Source of the DNA: Ophiosphaerella korrae
Lineage: Eukaryota > Ascomycota > Dothideomycetes > Pleosporales > Phaeosphaeriaceae
Reading direction: 5' to 3'
NCBI GenBank assembly: GCA_028456385.1
Contig: JALNQF010000059.1
Span: 124,001-188,000 of the forward strand
Length of the DNA: 64,000 bases
Positions 33,469 to 45,299 of this stretch are shown here, in pieces. The translations under genes and the position numbers were made by a program. Under the pieces are notes generated by a model that saw nothing but the letters and a program-made list of their open reading frames with translations, was not told the origin of the DNA and did not search any database. Position 1 is the first letter of the stretch. Every line of letters starts with the position of its first letter.

Positions 33469-34519
33469 CTAAAATAGCTTGTTATCCGCACTGGCCTTGG
33501 CCGCATCTCTCCGCGCACTCTGCTTCCTGCGGTCCTTGGCCTCGCCGGGCGGCTTGAAGAACAAACTGGGGCTCTCTCCCTGCTTAACGGTATGAACTAA
33601 ATAGCCTCGGTGCGCAGGGTCGCGATAGTACTCGATATCCTTTCGTGCGGTTGCGTCCGGAAGCCGGTATTTGTACTTGAACGAGAGGCGGTGCATGAGC
33701 GAGGCGAGGGCCTCTTTTCGCGCCGTGTCGTCAGCCGCGGCCGACTGCAGAGACGACAGGATGGGAGAGGACAAGAGAGCCGGATCAGAGGCAGTCGCAA
33801 GACGGATTAGATGGGTAGGAGACTGGAGAGAAACAGTGGGATGCGAGTGGCCTCGTAGCACGCGTTTGATCGAGGTGGGTGAGTAGAAGCGCGTGATTAC
33901 GGTGCCACCGAGCGCTTCGATACGAGCAATTGCTTCGGCAGACGCACGCGAGACGACAATATTGATGGCCGAGGTGAGCTGGAGAGGGTTCTATGTGAGC
34001 ATAGCATGCGTCAGCGATTGCCAATGGTATATAGTAAGGCATTTCCATGTTTCCTACCCGTGCCAGCAGCTTCACCCCATGGCGCTTTACGCCGTGCAAA
34101 CACCGCGACTTGTGCAGTTCCCTCATGGTAATGGGCTTAGAGGCATCCAACCGTCCCTGATCAATCCACGACTGGATCCGGTCCAGGTTGATAGGCGACA
34201 TTTCCACCTTGAATGCATTGTGCTTTCCCCGCCCGCGCTCAGGCTTGGTGATAGATAATAGTGTCTGGCCACCCTCAAAGCCCGCAGGCACCTTGCCGTG
34301 GGCATGCTGACCCTTTTGTCCTCGTCCCGCCGTTTTGCCCTTGCCTGATGCTGGACCGCGACCTCGTCGAATCTTCTTGTTGTATGCGCCAGGCCTATCC
34401 GACAGGAACGAGAGGATGGACGCACATCGCTGCCGACCGCTAATTCCAGCCAAGGCCGCCTGTCGCCGTATGAATGGAATCGAGAAGGCTAGACGCGTAG
34501 CCGCTATCCGTGGGGGCAT
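33469..34519 (-). CDS. MRPL10: Mitochondrial large-subunit ribosomal protein uL15m
   Basis: Exon 1 (34058-34519) gives a presequence and then the L15 signature NKKIRRGRGPASGKGKTAGRG and QKGQHAHGKVPAGFEGGQ. A 67-nt GTAGGA...CATAG intron (33991-34057) joins in frame to exon 2 (33469-33990), with the helical fold part (INIVVSRASAEAIARIEALGG) and a basic tail. Total 327 aa, the usual length for the fungal mitochondrial protein. The start ATG at 34519 gives MPPRIAATRLAF. Confidence 0.92.
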
Positions 34520-34809
34520 GGTGGTGTAGGAACAGAATTATTGTACACACTGATTAGAACCACAATGACTAGATTCTGGATGCCAAGCCCACCACCGCCT
34601 TTCCCCTTCGAGACAGACATGTCACTTGCACTAGCTCTTTGCAATAGTAAGACATGACAACAATTAATTACTAGACTGGATGCCTTATTTTCAGAGACGC
34701 ATGCATGATAATTACATTCCTTGCCCATCATCGGCGAAAACAAAAATTACTGTTTCCCCAATCACACCACAATACCTCGCCAGACACATGTTACAACCAT
34801 ATCCTTCAT

Positions 34810-37263
34810 CTATAGAGGAGGAGCATTGGGGTCCATCATGCACTGGTCAACACGCATAAGCTGCTTTCCAGTCTTCTTAGCAATCTGGATAAACTCTCGC
34901 AAATAGCTGACAGTCGAAGGGTACAGGTAATGCAGCACTACCAAGCTACCTCCCTTGTTGACATCACGCTGGAAAGCCACCTTTTGCTGCTCAGGGGTGT
35001 TCGTCTCCGCCCACAACCAGTCCTCAACGTCAACAGACCAGTTGGTAATTGTCGCCTTGTTGCCTACGGCTTTGGTAAGACGGGAGCGCATACGAGCACC
35101 CTCGTTACCAAATGGAGGACGGAAGTAGGAGGTTTCGTATCCATCAAATGATTGCTTCATAGCCTTGATATCCTCGTTGTATTCCCAGTCAATAGACGCG
35201 TAGTCTGGAAGACCTTCCATCTTAGGATGAGTGAAGGAGTGGAGCGCAAGCTGATGACCTGCAGCTCTCATTTCCTTGTACACGTTGGTGAGGTTAGTCG
35301 AGGCATCGAGAAGCGGGGCGCCAACAGTGAAGAAGGTAACCTTGATGTTTTCTTCGCGAACGATCTTAAGCACCTCCTGCGCAAGGCTTGGCTGGCCATC
35401 ATCAATAGCGAAAGCGAAGCTGTTGGGACGTTTGCAGGCGAAGACAAGTTGACCAGTCTCATCTTTGGGCGGAATACCAAATCCGGCAGGTACACCAGGG
35501 ACGATTTCAATGACTGAAAGGGTGACTGGATCGGAACTGTAGAAACCTTTGATAGCAAAGCCGATGACACGGGACAGCTCAACGTTGAAATGGCTGATGG
35601 GAATATAAATATGACCGTTCTTAGCATAACGAGATGCTTCAGCGGAGTCCCACGTTTCTGGGTACGGAGCCACGTTTGCATTGCATCCAGAGTTGTGCTG
35701 TTGGAAGGAAACGGTAAACTTGGTGCTTCCGGAATAAGCAATGTGTAAATAAGATCCCTTGTACTTGGAGTAATCAACGCAAGTTCCTGAAACCTGAGTG
35801 TAGAACGAGTAGTCAGGATCGGGGGATGTGATTGTAAGCTTGCCACCATTGTACGTGAGCTTCATGCCTTCATCACCACCGTGCCAGTTACCTAAGGCAT
35901 TGGAATTAGCGTTAGCGAACTTGTCGATGACAACCGACGCTGTGGCGGTATTGCTTGGTGCTGGTACAGTGCTGCTTGAACCGGAACCACCATCAACAGG
36001 AGTAGGAATGAACTCGCCAGTAGAGCCACAATAAAAGGCCATAGGGCCAAAAGAGACAGTGCCAGAGAAGCCGGAAAAGAGGATCGTAGTGAGCTTTTCA
36101 ATGTTGAGTGTGTTGTACTTATTAAAAGGGATCAAATAAAGCTGCTCGGTTCCGGTGAACTTCCATCCCAGATCAGCTGAAGTCAGTGTTTGAGTCTTAG
36201 CAGTAGTAGGATCACAGTTGTCAGATGAGTCGAGTTCAACGCTGAGAGTCGCACCAGCGGGGGCCTTGATGCGTAGAGAAATACCACCGTACTTGTTCTT
36301 TGCGTTGACGCAAGGGAACTGGCTGTAGAAGTAAGAGTCACTTTTGGGGGTAAACTCAACTCGGTTTGTTGCTGGCTTTCCGACGACAATGGATTGCATT
36401 GAAGCATCGTCAGAAGTCGGGTAGTTCATGGCGTTGTAGAACAAAAATGTCAGACGCGACTGTGAGATCCAGTCATCAATCAGAAGTGGAGAGCAAGTGC
36501 CAGATGGAGATGAAGACGAAACGGTCACTAGTGTGCTGGGTGAAGCAGAAACACCCGAGCTGGTGGCTTTGCTGGAAGAGGGCGCAGCGGTAGAGCTGGC
36601 CTTAGTGGAGCTAGGGGCAGCAGAGCCAGAGGGGGCCTTGGAGCTTGAAGGAGCAACGCTGGCGCTGGCCTTGGTCGAGCTGGGAGAACCGCTAGAACCG
36701 GAGCACGCCAGCTCGATGTTACTCAGTTGCCATGTTGCCGAGGTGGAGGAGAAGCCAGACCATGATAAACCAGCGACAGCATTGCCATTTGCTCCAGAAA
36801 AAGAGGTGAGGGGGATAGTAACGGTCTGTGTGTTACCAGTAAGACCAGTAACCTGGTAATAGTATGAGTTGTAGCTTCCTGCCGAACACGAAGACTTGGT
36901 CTGGAGTTCAATAACAACGGAGCCCTGGGAGGGACCTTTGATAGAGAATTGAAGACTCGACAGTCCGTTGCTGGTGGCAGCCTGGCACGCGAAGGTCTCG
37001 TAAAAGTACGAGCTCGACTGGGGCTTGAAGCTGAGCACACCATTGCTGGCGGAAATGGAGCTCATAGTACCGTCGTCTAGTTGAATTTAGCAAGATTCTT
37101 TCGTCTAACAGAATACCAGATACTAACCACTGGTCCATTCACCCAAGGTGTTGGTATTGCTTGACCATTTTGAAAAGTCGTCGATCTTGAGAGCTGATTG
37201 GCAGGCAGCGAAGGCACGAGTGGCGAATGCGGCCGTGAGGCCTATTACAGTATGGGTACGCAT
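34810..37263 (-). CDS. Secreted polysaccharide (chitin) deacetylase with three repeated N-terminal modules
   Basis: Exon 1 (37128-37263) has the signal peptide (MRTHTVIGLTAAFATRAFA). A 51-nt GTTAGT...ACTAG intron (37077-37127) leads to one long exon; 800 aa in all. Residues from about 595 form a NodB domain: motif 1 is AIDDGQ (both Asp kept; TFDDGP is usual), motif 2 HSFTHP, motif 3 RPPFG, motif 4 VDVEDW, motif 5 LVVLHY. Before it come three modules of about 130-160 residues, starting LKIDDFSKW, LLIDDWISQ and VVIDKFANA. Each has an aromatic/beta-rich middle and a paired-Cys look. Modules 1 and 2 are separated by a Ser/Ala/Lys-rich linker of SSTKAS-like repeats. Likely wall-directed deacetylation of chitin or chitosan; the modules probably bind glycan. 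Confidence 0.88.
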
Positions 37264-39296
37264 ATTAAACGTTGTATAGCGAGAGACTAGATGAAAGCGA
37301 ATGTACAGAAGTCAAGAGACTTCCTATGATGAGTTTCAACACCCTACGGCTTGACAGGAGGGTTCAGAGGAGCAGAACGAAAACTCGTGCAGAGAAACAT
37401 GGGGAGGCATTTTCAATACATATATTTCTGCGCGCGAGACAGCGGCGTAATGGCTGAGGCCTGCAAAATGAGCCTAGCGCTCTGGGCGGACAAGCATTTA
37501 CGAGGAAGCCATGGCGGTTCGGGAGCATCTGCTTCTATTTGGGGGATATGTGGGGCGCGCCATTGCAGATCTGACGTATCTTTAGACCCCATATGGCTTG
37601 TACTATGCTGATTCTTTGGGTCAGGCATAGCTAGGACCAGCTCACCCCTGAATGCTTGCCCTAGCCCGCATCACGATGAGACGAATAATGGTCAATTGTT
37701 TCGTCGGACAAAGAGTCAAAAGGAGGCACGGTCCGGCGCGTTACCCAGCAAGGTTGATGAATGCAGAGAGAAGGGAAATTCTCAGAGACTGATGTCAGGC
37801 TTGCTGGTGGGCCAAGCAGATAAGCAGTGGAATGACAGACACAGCATTCGATATCGTACTCGGCGGAAAAGTTCAGCCGCAGTAGGTACTAGGACAATTT
37901 CCCCACGAACCAAAGTAGTCTAGACAGGGCTGAAACTTCCAAGGTGATGTGATGGCTCCACTAACGAAGCGTGGTGGCGCAACTCAATAAACGAGCAGCA
38001 ATACTTGGCTTGCAGAAGTGCGGACGGGAGCAGAAACGTTGGCAAATGGTATAACGTCGGCGACGAGCGGCTTTGTTGAAGCTGGAGAAGAAAAAAGCCA
38101 GACGACCAGACAAGCAGAGAATCAGAAGACGAAGGCGGCGAGAAAGGCATACAGTGCCATGGCGGCATCTGAGGTCAGCCAGGTCTAGATGCGTTGGTGT
38201 TGTTGTCGCCGTCCATGCCAGCGTAGGATGACAGGTGCATCATCCCCCGGGTTTGCCATGTTCCCTGCGGTGATCAAAGTTTGGTGCCGCCGGTGGCCTA
38301 CACGTGCCGAGACCACCGTCTCCTGCCGAGGCGTGACTGCCCCTGCCGAGAACGCCTGCTCACTAATAATGCCTTTTTTGGGCCATGTCTTTGGATGCTG
38401 TTTGATGAATTCTGGGGCGCCGGCTTACTCTCAATATACACAACTCCAGCTCTGCAGCTCTCTTACAATGCCACCGTGTGCATCCTTGGTCGTGTCGCTC
38501 TGGGCCTCTCGTAGAGCTTCTCGTATCGCCCCTGATCATCTCAACGCTCTGCGCATACTTGCTTCAATCTTGATGCCCGGGTCAGCATCGCTTAGCCATG
38601 CTTCTCCTGTCAACACAGCCCCCTAGGCGAAACTGTTGACCATCTCTGAAATCATGCCTCCCAAAATACACCTGGCCCGTGAACAGAAAATGCCTAATCA
38701 AGCTGAGAAACATGTGTGCACCCTTCCGCATTGTTCCGCTGCCTTTCGTTCCATTCTCGCGATATCAACCTCTTATTCCTGTGATAAGTACCTAGCTAGG
38801 CATTCAAGAATGACATGAGAAAGTCTCCAGGCACGAGCAAATCGAAATATGAATGGCAACATGGTCTGCATTACAGCATCAGGTGCTTCTCAAAGCCAAA
38901 ATGAAAGAGCAGCTCTTACTTGGAAGGAAGCGTCTGCTTCCACAAGCCTGGAACAGCCAGTCAGTTGCTTGTACAAGGCCAATGGCAACACTTCCCCTAT
39001 CTCTCTGTGAGAACAGAAACCTCACGTCGTCATGACCGAGGGCAACTCTGATTCACTCTCGATATGAGCCATCGATGAGTAATGTCATGTCGACCTTTCA
39101 CTGGATCAAGAGCTGCATTCACCTGCAAACTCCACTGCTGTTAGTCCGCACTTTGAATATTCACCTACCTTCCCCGCCAATCCGCACCTGCTGCAATTCC
39201 CAAAACTTGCCTCGCCTCAGCGACTTCAACTGCAACCCATCACACAAAAGCCAATACCTACTCGGTTAAAATTATTTGTCACGATTCTTCATAATC
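37264..39296. other. 2-kb intergenic, no gene recognised
   Basis: Between the deacetylase start and the zinc-finger gene. Short frames on both strands have no domains, and I saw no repeat family. It probably contains the promoters of both flanking genes. Confidence 0.5.
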
Positions 39297-41072
39297 ATGA
39301 CAGTCGCACCTACCCCAGCCGGCACCACTAGCACCAAGCCTTCGCCAGAAACGCCAGACAGGTCGGTATCAACAACCTCGCCCAATACACTTTCTTCGCA
39401 GACTACGCTAGTCCCGGCTTCACCAGACGTTATCCACCCCAAGACCAAAAACGATGAGCTGCTTCATGAGAATGCCAAACTGAAAAAGGATCTTGCGAGC
39501 GCCAATCGCCGGGCGCGCACGCGTTTCAAAGAGAGACACGATGCTCTATATGAAAACAGGCATCTTCAGAATGCCCTTAATCATGAAGTATGGCTGAGGG
39601 AGGGTCAAATCAAGGCCTCAAGGGAGGTGATCAGCATACATGTGGCTACGGTAGCTGAGTTGAAACAAAAGTTGCAGGATATTGAGTCTCCAAGTCCTAA
39701 CGACGATCTGTTGCACGTACTTCGAGACCAGATTACCCAACTGCAGTCTGAAAACCTAGCACAACAGGGTAGAATCACAGAACTTGAAGCTATAATCCTT
39801 GAAGACAAGGCTTCGCACAGCACATTTAAGCAAAACAGTCTCACCACGATGACTGCTATGAAAGCCACACTCAAAACCCGGGAAACGTTGCTACAACAAT
39901 ATCAAAAAGAGGCCTCACAAGAGAAAGCAAAGGTCGCGAAACTGGAGGCGGAGCTTAAAAATATGAGAGAGATACAGGCAGCTCACTCCCGTGACAACAG
40001 CAAGCTTGGCAGACGTTCACTTTCTCCTCCATCAGACTCTACGCCGATGGTGGACGCGAGCAAGCGTCGCAAAATTCATGAGAACAGCAGCTTCGTTCAC
40101 CCAACGCCACCACCAGCACCAGAAGGTCGCCATCCTGAAGTTTCCAGCGCTTCTGATACCATTGTAACCCCTTCCAGGGTTTACCAATTGTCCGACACGA
40201 CACCATTAGAGCAAACACAGAAGTATGCATCAGGCTCCCAGATGGTTCCACAGCAACTAACGGCAAACATGCGCCATAAACGGAAAGCATCTGAGGATTC
40301 CATTGGATTAGCGGTGTCTAAGGCAGCCAACCACCAGCCTCCACGCGTACGAACCTCTTCATTCTCATCTTCAGGTTGCGACCATGCCATTTCGGCCTTT
40401 TCGTCTCAAACTCAAATGAGTCGCCCTGCCCAAATCGCCACGATTCAGATACCTCAGGGTAATACTGTGTCTCAACCTAATAATAGACCTCAACGCAATA
40501 CATATATGCAACAACTCCAACAAGATATTCAATGTCGGAACAACGTCGTGGCAGTACAACCTAGACTCCCTCAAGCATTTTCACACCAGGCAGCACAAGC
40601 CCGCTACAAGCCTACAGGTGGAGCAAAATTCCCGCAGTTCACTAGTCATGGCTACCAAATCACCTCCTCTCAGTCTACACAGAGACACCCTATTCCTACA
40701 CCAGTCCATACATCCTCAATCTCAGGAATGTCGACGCGTCAGACCTACATCGACCACATTCCTGCTCCCCCAGTAAGTGGTGTTCCAGCACGAATTGCTT
40801 GTATACATTGCCACAAAAAACGGTGGAACGATTTTTGTGACCAGGAGACTCCGTGCTTCAACTGCATAGGAACGGGTCGAGAATGTGTGAGGGCGAAGTG
40901 CGAAAAGTTCGCGTCTGGTACCTGCCATAACCAGAGATGCGATTTCGTGCATCAGAAAGACATTTATTTCACAGCACTCGCTGATTTTGAGAAACACTTC
41001 AGGAAGCGGATACCAGTGAAAGAAAAGTCACAAAGTCCGGCAGAGGCGGCCGGCCGGCCGCGATACATGTAG
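39297..41072 (+). CDS. Coiled-coil protein with a C-terminal Cys-rich zinc-binding module
   Basis: 591 aa from the ATG at 39297 (MTVAPTPAG); the open frame starts earlier but without ATG. Residues 50-230 are a long coiled coil. The middle is Ser/Pro/Gln-rich, with a basic SKRRKIHE stretch that may be a nuclear signal. The C-terminus (about 500-560) has two adjoining zinc motifs: C-x2-C-x8-C-x5-C-x2-C-x6-C (CIHCHKKRWNDFC...CFNC...C), resembling a loosened Zn2Cys6 cluster, and then C-x7-C-x4-C-x3-H (CEKFASGTCHNQRCDFVH), like a CCCH finger. I know of no named family with this order. DNA- or RNA-linked regulation is inferred. A 16-bp GCGGCC-type palindrome sits near the stop (41046-41061). Confidence 0.7.
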   Translation: MTVAPTPAGTTSTKPSPETPDRSVSTTSPNTLSSQTTLVPASPDVIHPKTKNDELLHENAKLKKDLASANRRARTRFKERHDALYENRHLQNALNHEVWLREGQIKASREVISIHVATVAELKQKLQDIESPSPNDDLLHVLRDQITQLQSENLAQQGRITELEAIILEDKASHSTFKQNSLTTMTAMKATLKTRETLLQQYQKEASQEKAKVAKLEAELKNMREIQAAHSRDNSKLGRRSLSPPSDSTPMVDASKRRKIHENSSFVHPTPPPAPEGRHPEVSSASDTIVTPSRVYQLSDTTPLEQTQKYASGSQMVPQQLTANMRHKRKASEDSIGLAVSKAANHQPPRVRTSSFSSSGCDHAISAFSSQTQMSRPAQIATIQIPQGNTVSQPNNRPQRNTYMQQLQQDIQCRNNVVAVQPRLPQAFSHQAAQARYKPTGGAKFPQFTSHGYQITSSQSTQRHPIPTPVHTSSISGMSTRQTYIDHIPAPPVSGVPARIACIHCHKKRWNDFCDQETPCFNCIGTGRECVRAKCEKFASGTCHNQRCDFVHQKDIYFTALADFEKHFRKRIPVKEKSQSPAEAAGRPRYM

Positions 41073-41451
41073 AGACCCTTTGTGCTTGAGCCCAACACCA
41101 ATGAGCAATGGTCCTGCTTGGTATAAGTAGTTATAGACCCAGAGAGCTTCATAGCACACGTGAACTGATTCAGGTCAAACCATCAGAAATCAAAAAACAA
41201 CATTGACTGAAATCTCTGCGAAGTCTCTGTGATTAGGCAAAATGACACTGCATTCCGAATCTAGCCCTCAAAACCAAGTATTGCGAGCCCAAAAATCACT
41301 CAACCGAGGCTTCCCCTCACTCTCGATGCCTCCACATTCCGAAGAGAGTAGCCGCTATCTCTAATGACGTTTCTGTCTCCGGCTACTTGCTCGAATTATA
41401 ATTTGAGCAATACTGTCCCGAATAAAAGAATTGTCAGCCTACACCTTCGCC

Positions 41452-43323
41452 ATGATAATCAATGTCCTTGTGGGAGGAACACTGGCTGCTGCCCAGCAGG
41501 TGTACATTCCAACCAAAGGACCCTCCCCATCACGGTGCGCTGCCAATAGCGCATACGCAACGATGCGTCCATCATATTTCTTTCGCGAATTCAGTTTCAC
41601 ACAAACTGAAACAGTGCGCACGGCAACATCACGGCCTAACCCTGCTTCTTACACAACCTATGCACCGCCTCATGCCTCCCTCAGCAGTCTTGTCCCCAAT
41701 GTAACGAAAACCCAATGGGGAAACTGGGAATATGCTTCCAATGCCACCGCCACCGACACGGGGAGACCCTATGGAAATGCCTCTTGGAGTGCGCTCTGGA
41801 GTACCATCCCATGGGTCAACTTTACCAAAGGCATCTATTCATCAACGGTGCAACCTACACCTGTGCCCAGCAGTGAGCTTGTGCTACCTCCTCCCGAGGT
41901 CTTTGCTTCATACGACTGCCGCACTTTTCCTGCTGATTTCATGCTTGGGGTAGCAGCATCTGCGGTGCAGATCGAGGGTGCAATTGCTGATGAAGGTCGA
42001 ACTCCAGCTCATTTAGATGTAGCTAGTCTGCTGCGTCCAAACAGTGCCTCGAATCATGTAGCCATCGAGCACTATTATCTGTACAAACAAGATATTGAGC
42101 GCATTGCGGCCATGGGAGTAAAGTATTATCGGTTTTCTGTCCCTTGGACACGCATCTTGCCCTTCGTTGTTCCCGGCACGCCAGTAAATCAACAAGGTCT
42201 AAGGCACTACGAAGACTTGATAGATTTTGTCCTCCAGAAAGGGATGGTTCCTGCTGTAGTTCTCCATCACAGCGACTCCCCACTCCAGTTCTTCTCCAAC
42301 ATATCCGATATCTTTATTGTGCCTGGCACTGGAATAGGCTACGTCGACTCAGGCTTTCAGCGCTCTTACAATAACATTTCATTTGAGGATGCCTTTGTTA
42401 ACTATGGAAAAATTGTCATGACGCATTTCGCTGACCGAGTTCCAATATGGTGGACGTTCAATGAGCCCCTTCTTGGTTCGCGGAATGGAAAGTCAGTCAA
42501 TGCCGTAATCAAAGCACATGCTCGGCTTTACCATTTCTATCACGAAGACATCAAGGGGACTGGGAAAGTTTCGCTGACTCTGAACGATAACTTCGGCATT
42601 CCTCGTAATCCGAATGATCCGGCCGATGTCTCCGCAGCAAACCATTTCAATTCTTTTCAACTGGCCACATTTGCGAATCCGATATTCATCGGCAAGGACT
42701 ATCCAAAATCCTTTACATCGACAATTACAGATTATGTGCCCTTGAGCGAAACAGACTTGCAGTATATAAACGGAACTGCGGATTTCTTCTCAATTCAACC
42801 ATATACAGCGACAGTGATCAGCCCGCCGCCAAACGATACCATTGCTGCGTGTGCTGCAAACGCTAGCCATCCACTCCGACCATATTGTGTGATCCAAAGT
42901 ACAACAACCACTACGGGGTGGAACATTGGGTATCGAAGCTATTCGTATGTTTATTTGACACCCACCTACTTTCGGACATACCTCAGTTATCTCTGGAACA
43001 CGTTCAAGCACCCTGTCGTCGTGACCGAATTTGGCTTTCCCGTATTTGGAGAAGGGCTAAAAGAACAGAGAGATCAAGAATTTGACAGTCCTCGATCATG
43101 GTACTATCAGTCCTACCTTAGTGAAGGATTAAAGGCAATATGGGAGGATGGTGTGGAGTTCATAGGTGCTTTTGCTTGGAGTTGGGCAGACAACTGGGAG
43201 TTTGGCGACTATGATGCTCATTTTGGAATCCAGACCGTCAACCGCACAACCCAAGAGAGAAGGTATAAGAAAAGCTTTTTTGACTTTGTTGATTTTATAG
43301 AGAGCCGGAGGCAAAGATCGTGA
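41452..43323 (+). CDS. Glycoside hydrolase family 1 enzyme (beta-glucosidase type), secreted
   Basis: GH1 barrel from about residue 160 to the end. It opens with FPADFMLGVAASAVQIEGA, then MGVKYYRFSVPWTRILP; the acid/base Glu is in WWTFNEP, the nucleophile Glu in VVTEFGFP, and the closing segment is FAWSWADNWEF. The ATG at 41452 gives a short hydrophobic start (MIINVLVGGTLAAAQQ), probably a signal peptide. About 140 residues of Thr/Ser/Pro-rich, glycosylation-prone sequence precede the barrel, unusual for GH1. 623 aa, single exon. A hidden 5' exon is possible. Substrate is unknown; beta-glucosides are the family norm. Confidence 0.87.
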   Translation: MIINVLVGGTLAAAQQVYIPTKGPSPSRCAANSAYATMRPSYFFREFSFTQTETVRTATSRPNPASYTTYAPPHASLSSLVPNVTKTQWGNWEYASNATATDTGRPYGNASWSALWSTIPWVNFTKGIYSSTVQPTPVPSSELVLPPPEVFASYDCRTFPADFMLGVAASAVQIEGAIADEGRTPAHLDVASLLRPNSASNHVAIEHYYLYKQDIERIAAMGVKYYRFSVPWTRILPFVVPGTPVNQQGLRHYEDLIDFVLQKGMVPAVVLHHSDSPLQFFSNISDIFIVPGTGIGYVDSGFQRSYNNISFEDAFVNYGKIVMTHFADRVPIWWTFNEPLLGSRNGKSVNAVIKAHARLYHFYHEDIKGTGKVSLTLNDNFGIPRNPNDPADVSAANHFNSFQLATFANPIFIGKDYPKSFTSTITDYVPLSETDLQYINGTADFFSIQPYTATVISPPPNDTIAACAANASHPLRPYCVIQSTTTTTGWNIGYRSYSYVYLTPTYFRTYLSYLWNTFKHPVVVTEFGFPVFGEGLKEQRDQEFDSPRSWYYQSYLSEGLKAIWEDGVEFIGAFAWSWADNWEFGDYDAHFGIQTVNRTTQERRYKKSFFDFVDFIESRRQRS

Positions 43324-43652
43324 ATGGCATACTTGCCCCATTTCTCTGTAAAGTGGGGTAATCACTATCAACATTACTGATTCTAGACGCATACAAGTCA
43401 ATCGTTGTAATATAACAACTTCGTAGTACAATGCCAGAACACCCTTAGCCAGCATATTGCCGTTGTCAAGGATCAATTCAAATATATATGGAGCCGCTTC
43501 GCAACTGACACTTTTGAAGAAGTGCACAGTCTCAACAAGACTACAATCAAGACATCATTGGCATGCCGATGCCACCATCATGTAATTTAGCCCACATTGA
43601 CGTTCGTGACCCGATTTTCCGAACCTACCTAGCCTGTCCCTCTATCGAGACA

Positions 43653-44885
43653 ATGGCTAACTCAAAATCCCATGACCTCAACTGCCTCACGATCAATGAG
43701 CTTGAGAACCTCACTGATGACCGCATGGACAAGCAAACGCGTGACTATTACAACGAAGGCGCAGACAACGGTTCGGCCTTGGCAGAAAACATTTCCGCAT
43801 ACCAGAAGTATCGCATACGACCGCGTGTGCTCTGTGATATTTCTTCTATCGCTACACAAATTTCGATTTTTTGGTCATGGGACGAGTCTGCCACTTGGTG
43901 TTGCGCCGACAGCGACGCAAGGCCTTGCGTACTCCGAGGGTGAGCTTGCAACAGCACGTGCATGTAAGGAGATGGGTATTGCTATGGGTCTGAGCAGCTT
44001 TAGCACAACTAACCTTGAGGATGTAAGGAGTGCCTTGGATAATACACATCCTGTAGCACTGTAATTATATCTCTTCGGGGAACGAGAAGAGAGCAAGAGG
44101 ATGATTCGAGAGCGAAGGCTACGTACATAGCCGTGTTGCCAACCATTGATACGCCTATCCTTGGGAGAAGAAATCTGGAGATTCGGAATCAGTTCAAACT
44201 ACCAAAACACCTCAAAATTAACAATTTCTTCAAAATACGACAGAAATGACGGACCTAGTATGGCTGCAGAAACTTTTTCAGCGCACAAGGAAGGTGCAAT
44301 GGGATTTGCCACCTCTGTGGCGGGCCTGCAAATAGAATCCAAACAAACACTACCGCAAGGCCAATAACTTTTCACACGCACGCTCCAAATCCAACTATTT
44401 GTTGAGAACACGATATTGCCTGGCTAAAAGAGCAATGTCACTCCGAGATGCAGGTATGGGTAAAAGGAATTGCTACTAGTGAAGACGCACTATCGGCGTG
44501 TCACCATGGTGTCGACGGCATCGTCGTATCGAACCACGGTGGTCGTCAGCTCAATAGGGCACTTGCAACTCTAGGAACTTTACCCAAAGCCATAGACACA
44601 GTTCAATCTCATGATAAGAATATTCCTTTTCACGTGGATGGAGGAATAAGGCATGGTACTGATATATTCAAAGCTCTGGCTTTGGCTGCGGATTTTGTAT
44701 GGGTGGGCCAGCCGGTGTTGTGGGGACTAGCCTACAAAGGACTAGAATGTGTAGAGTTGTGGCTTAGGTTGCTAGTCGATGAGTTTAGATTGTGTATGAG
44801 ACTTGCGGGTGTAACAAAGGTGGGTGATATTAGGAAGGAGTATGTGGTCAAAATTGATAATAGTGGATTTATCAGTCTGCTTTGA
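43653..44885 (+). pseudogene. FMN-dependent alpha-hydroxy-acid dehydrogenase, inactivated
   Basis: Family of L-lactate, glycolate and mandelate oxidases. The start (MANSKSHDLNCLTINELE) and the substrate-barrel pieces are recognisable: YYNEGADNG, PLGVAPTATQG, MGLSSFSTTNLEDV, PILGRRNLEIRNQF, KGIATSEDA, DGIVVSNHGGRQL, VDGGIRHGTDIFKALALAADFVWVGQPVLWG. They are spread over different frames. An extra base in a T6 run (43867-43872) shifts frame. TAA at 44062-44064 stands where Gln is expected before LYLFGERE. A further shift falls near 44065-44125, and TGA at 44403-44405 stops the frame before HDIAWLKEQ. Introns cannot explain all of these. The degree of match suggests recent decay. Confidence 0.8.
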
Positions 44886-45299
44886 GCAGTTTATTAAATG
44901 TTCAACAATTTTACCTATTTTTAAACCCCAATATATTGGTCTCATCATGAAAGTTAAGAAATTTCATGCCACTACTTCAATTATTCGGGAAACCGTCTTG
45001 GCGCACTCGCCTTGCTTGTGACATGAAGGTGTAAAACCTTCTATGAAACGAATACTGGCTTTAGTTATTGGTTACCTACCTCTGATAGATAGATACCGTT
45101 CTCAGCTTGACTTGTTACATATAACTGGGTGCTATTTAAAGATTTATACGACTTAAACTTTGTCAGCTTGATGCCAACTCTTTCCTTCCAGATACTCATA
45201 GCAGTATTTGAAACAATCTGTATAGCAAAGAACATAGCGCAATTAATGTGATAGCGGGTCTAAGAGCCAAGTTGATCTTACCATTGAATTATATACTGT

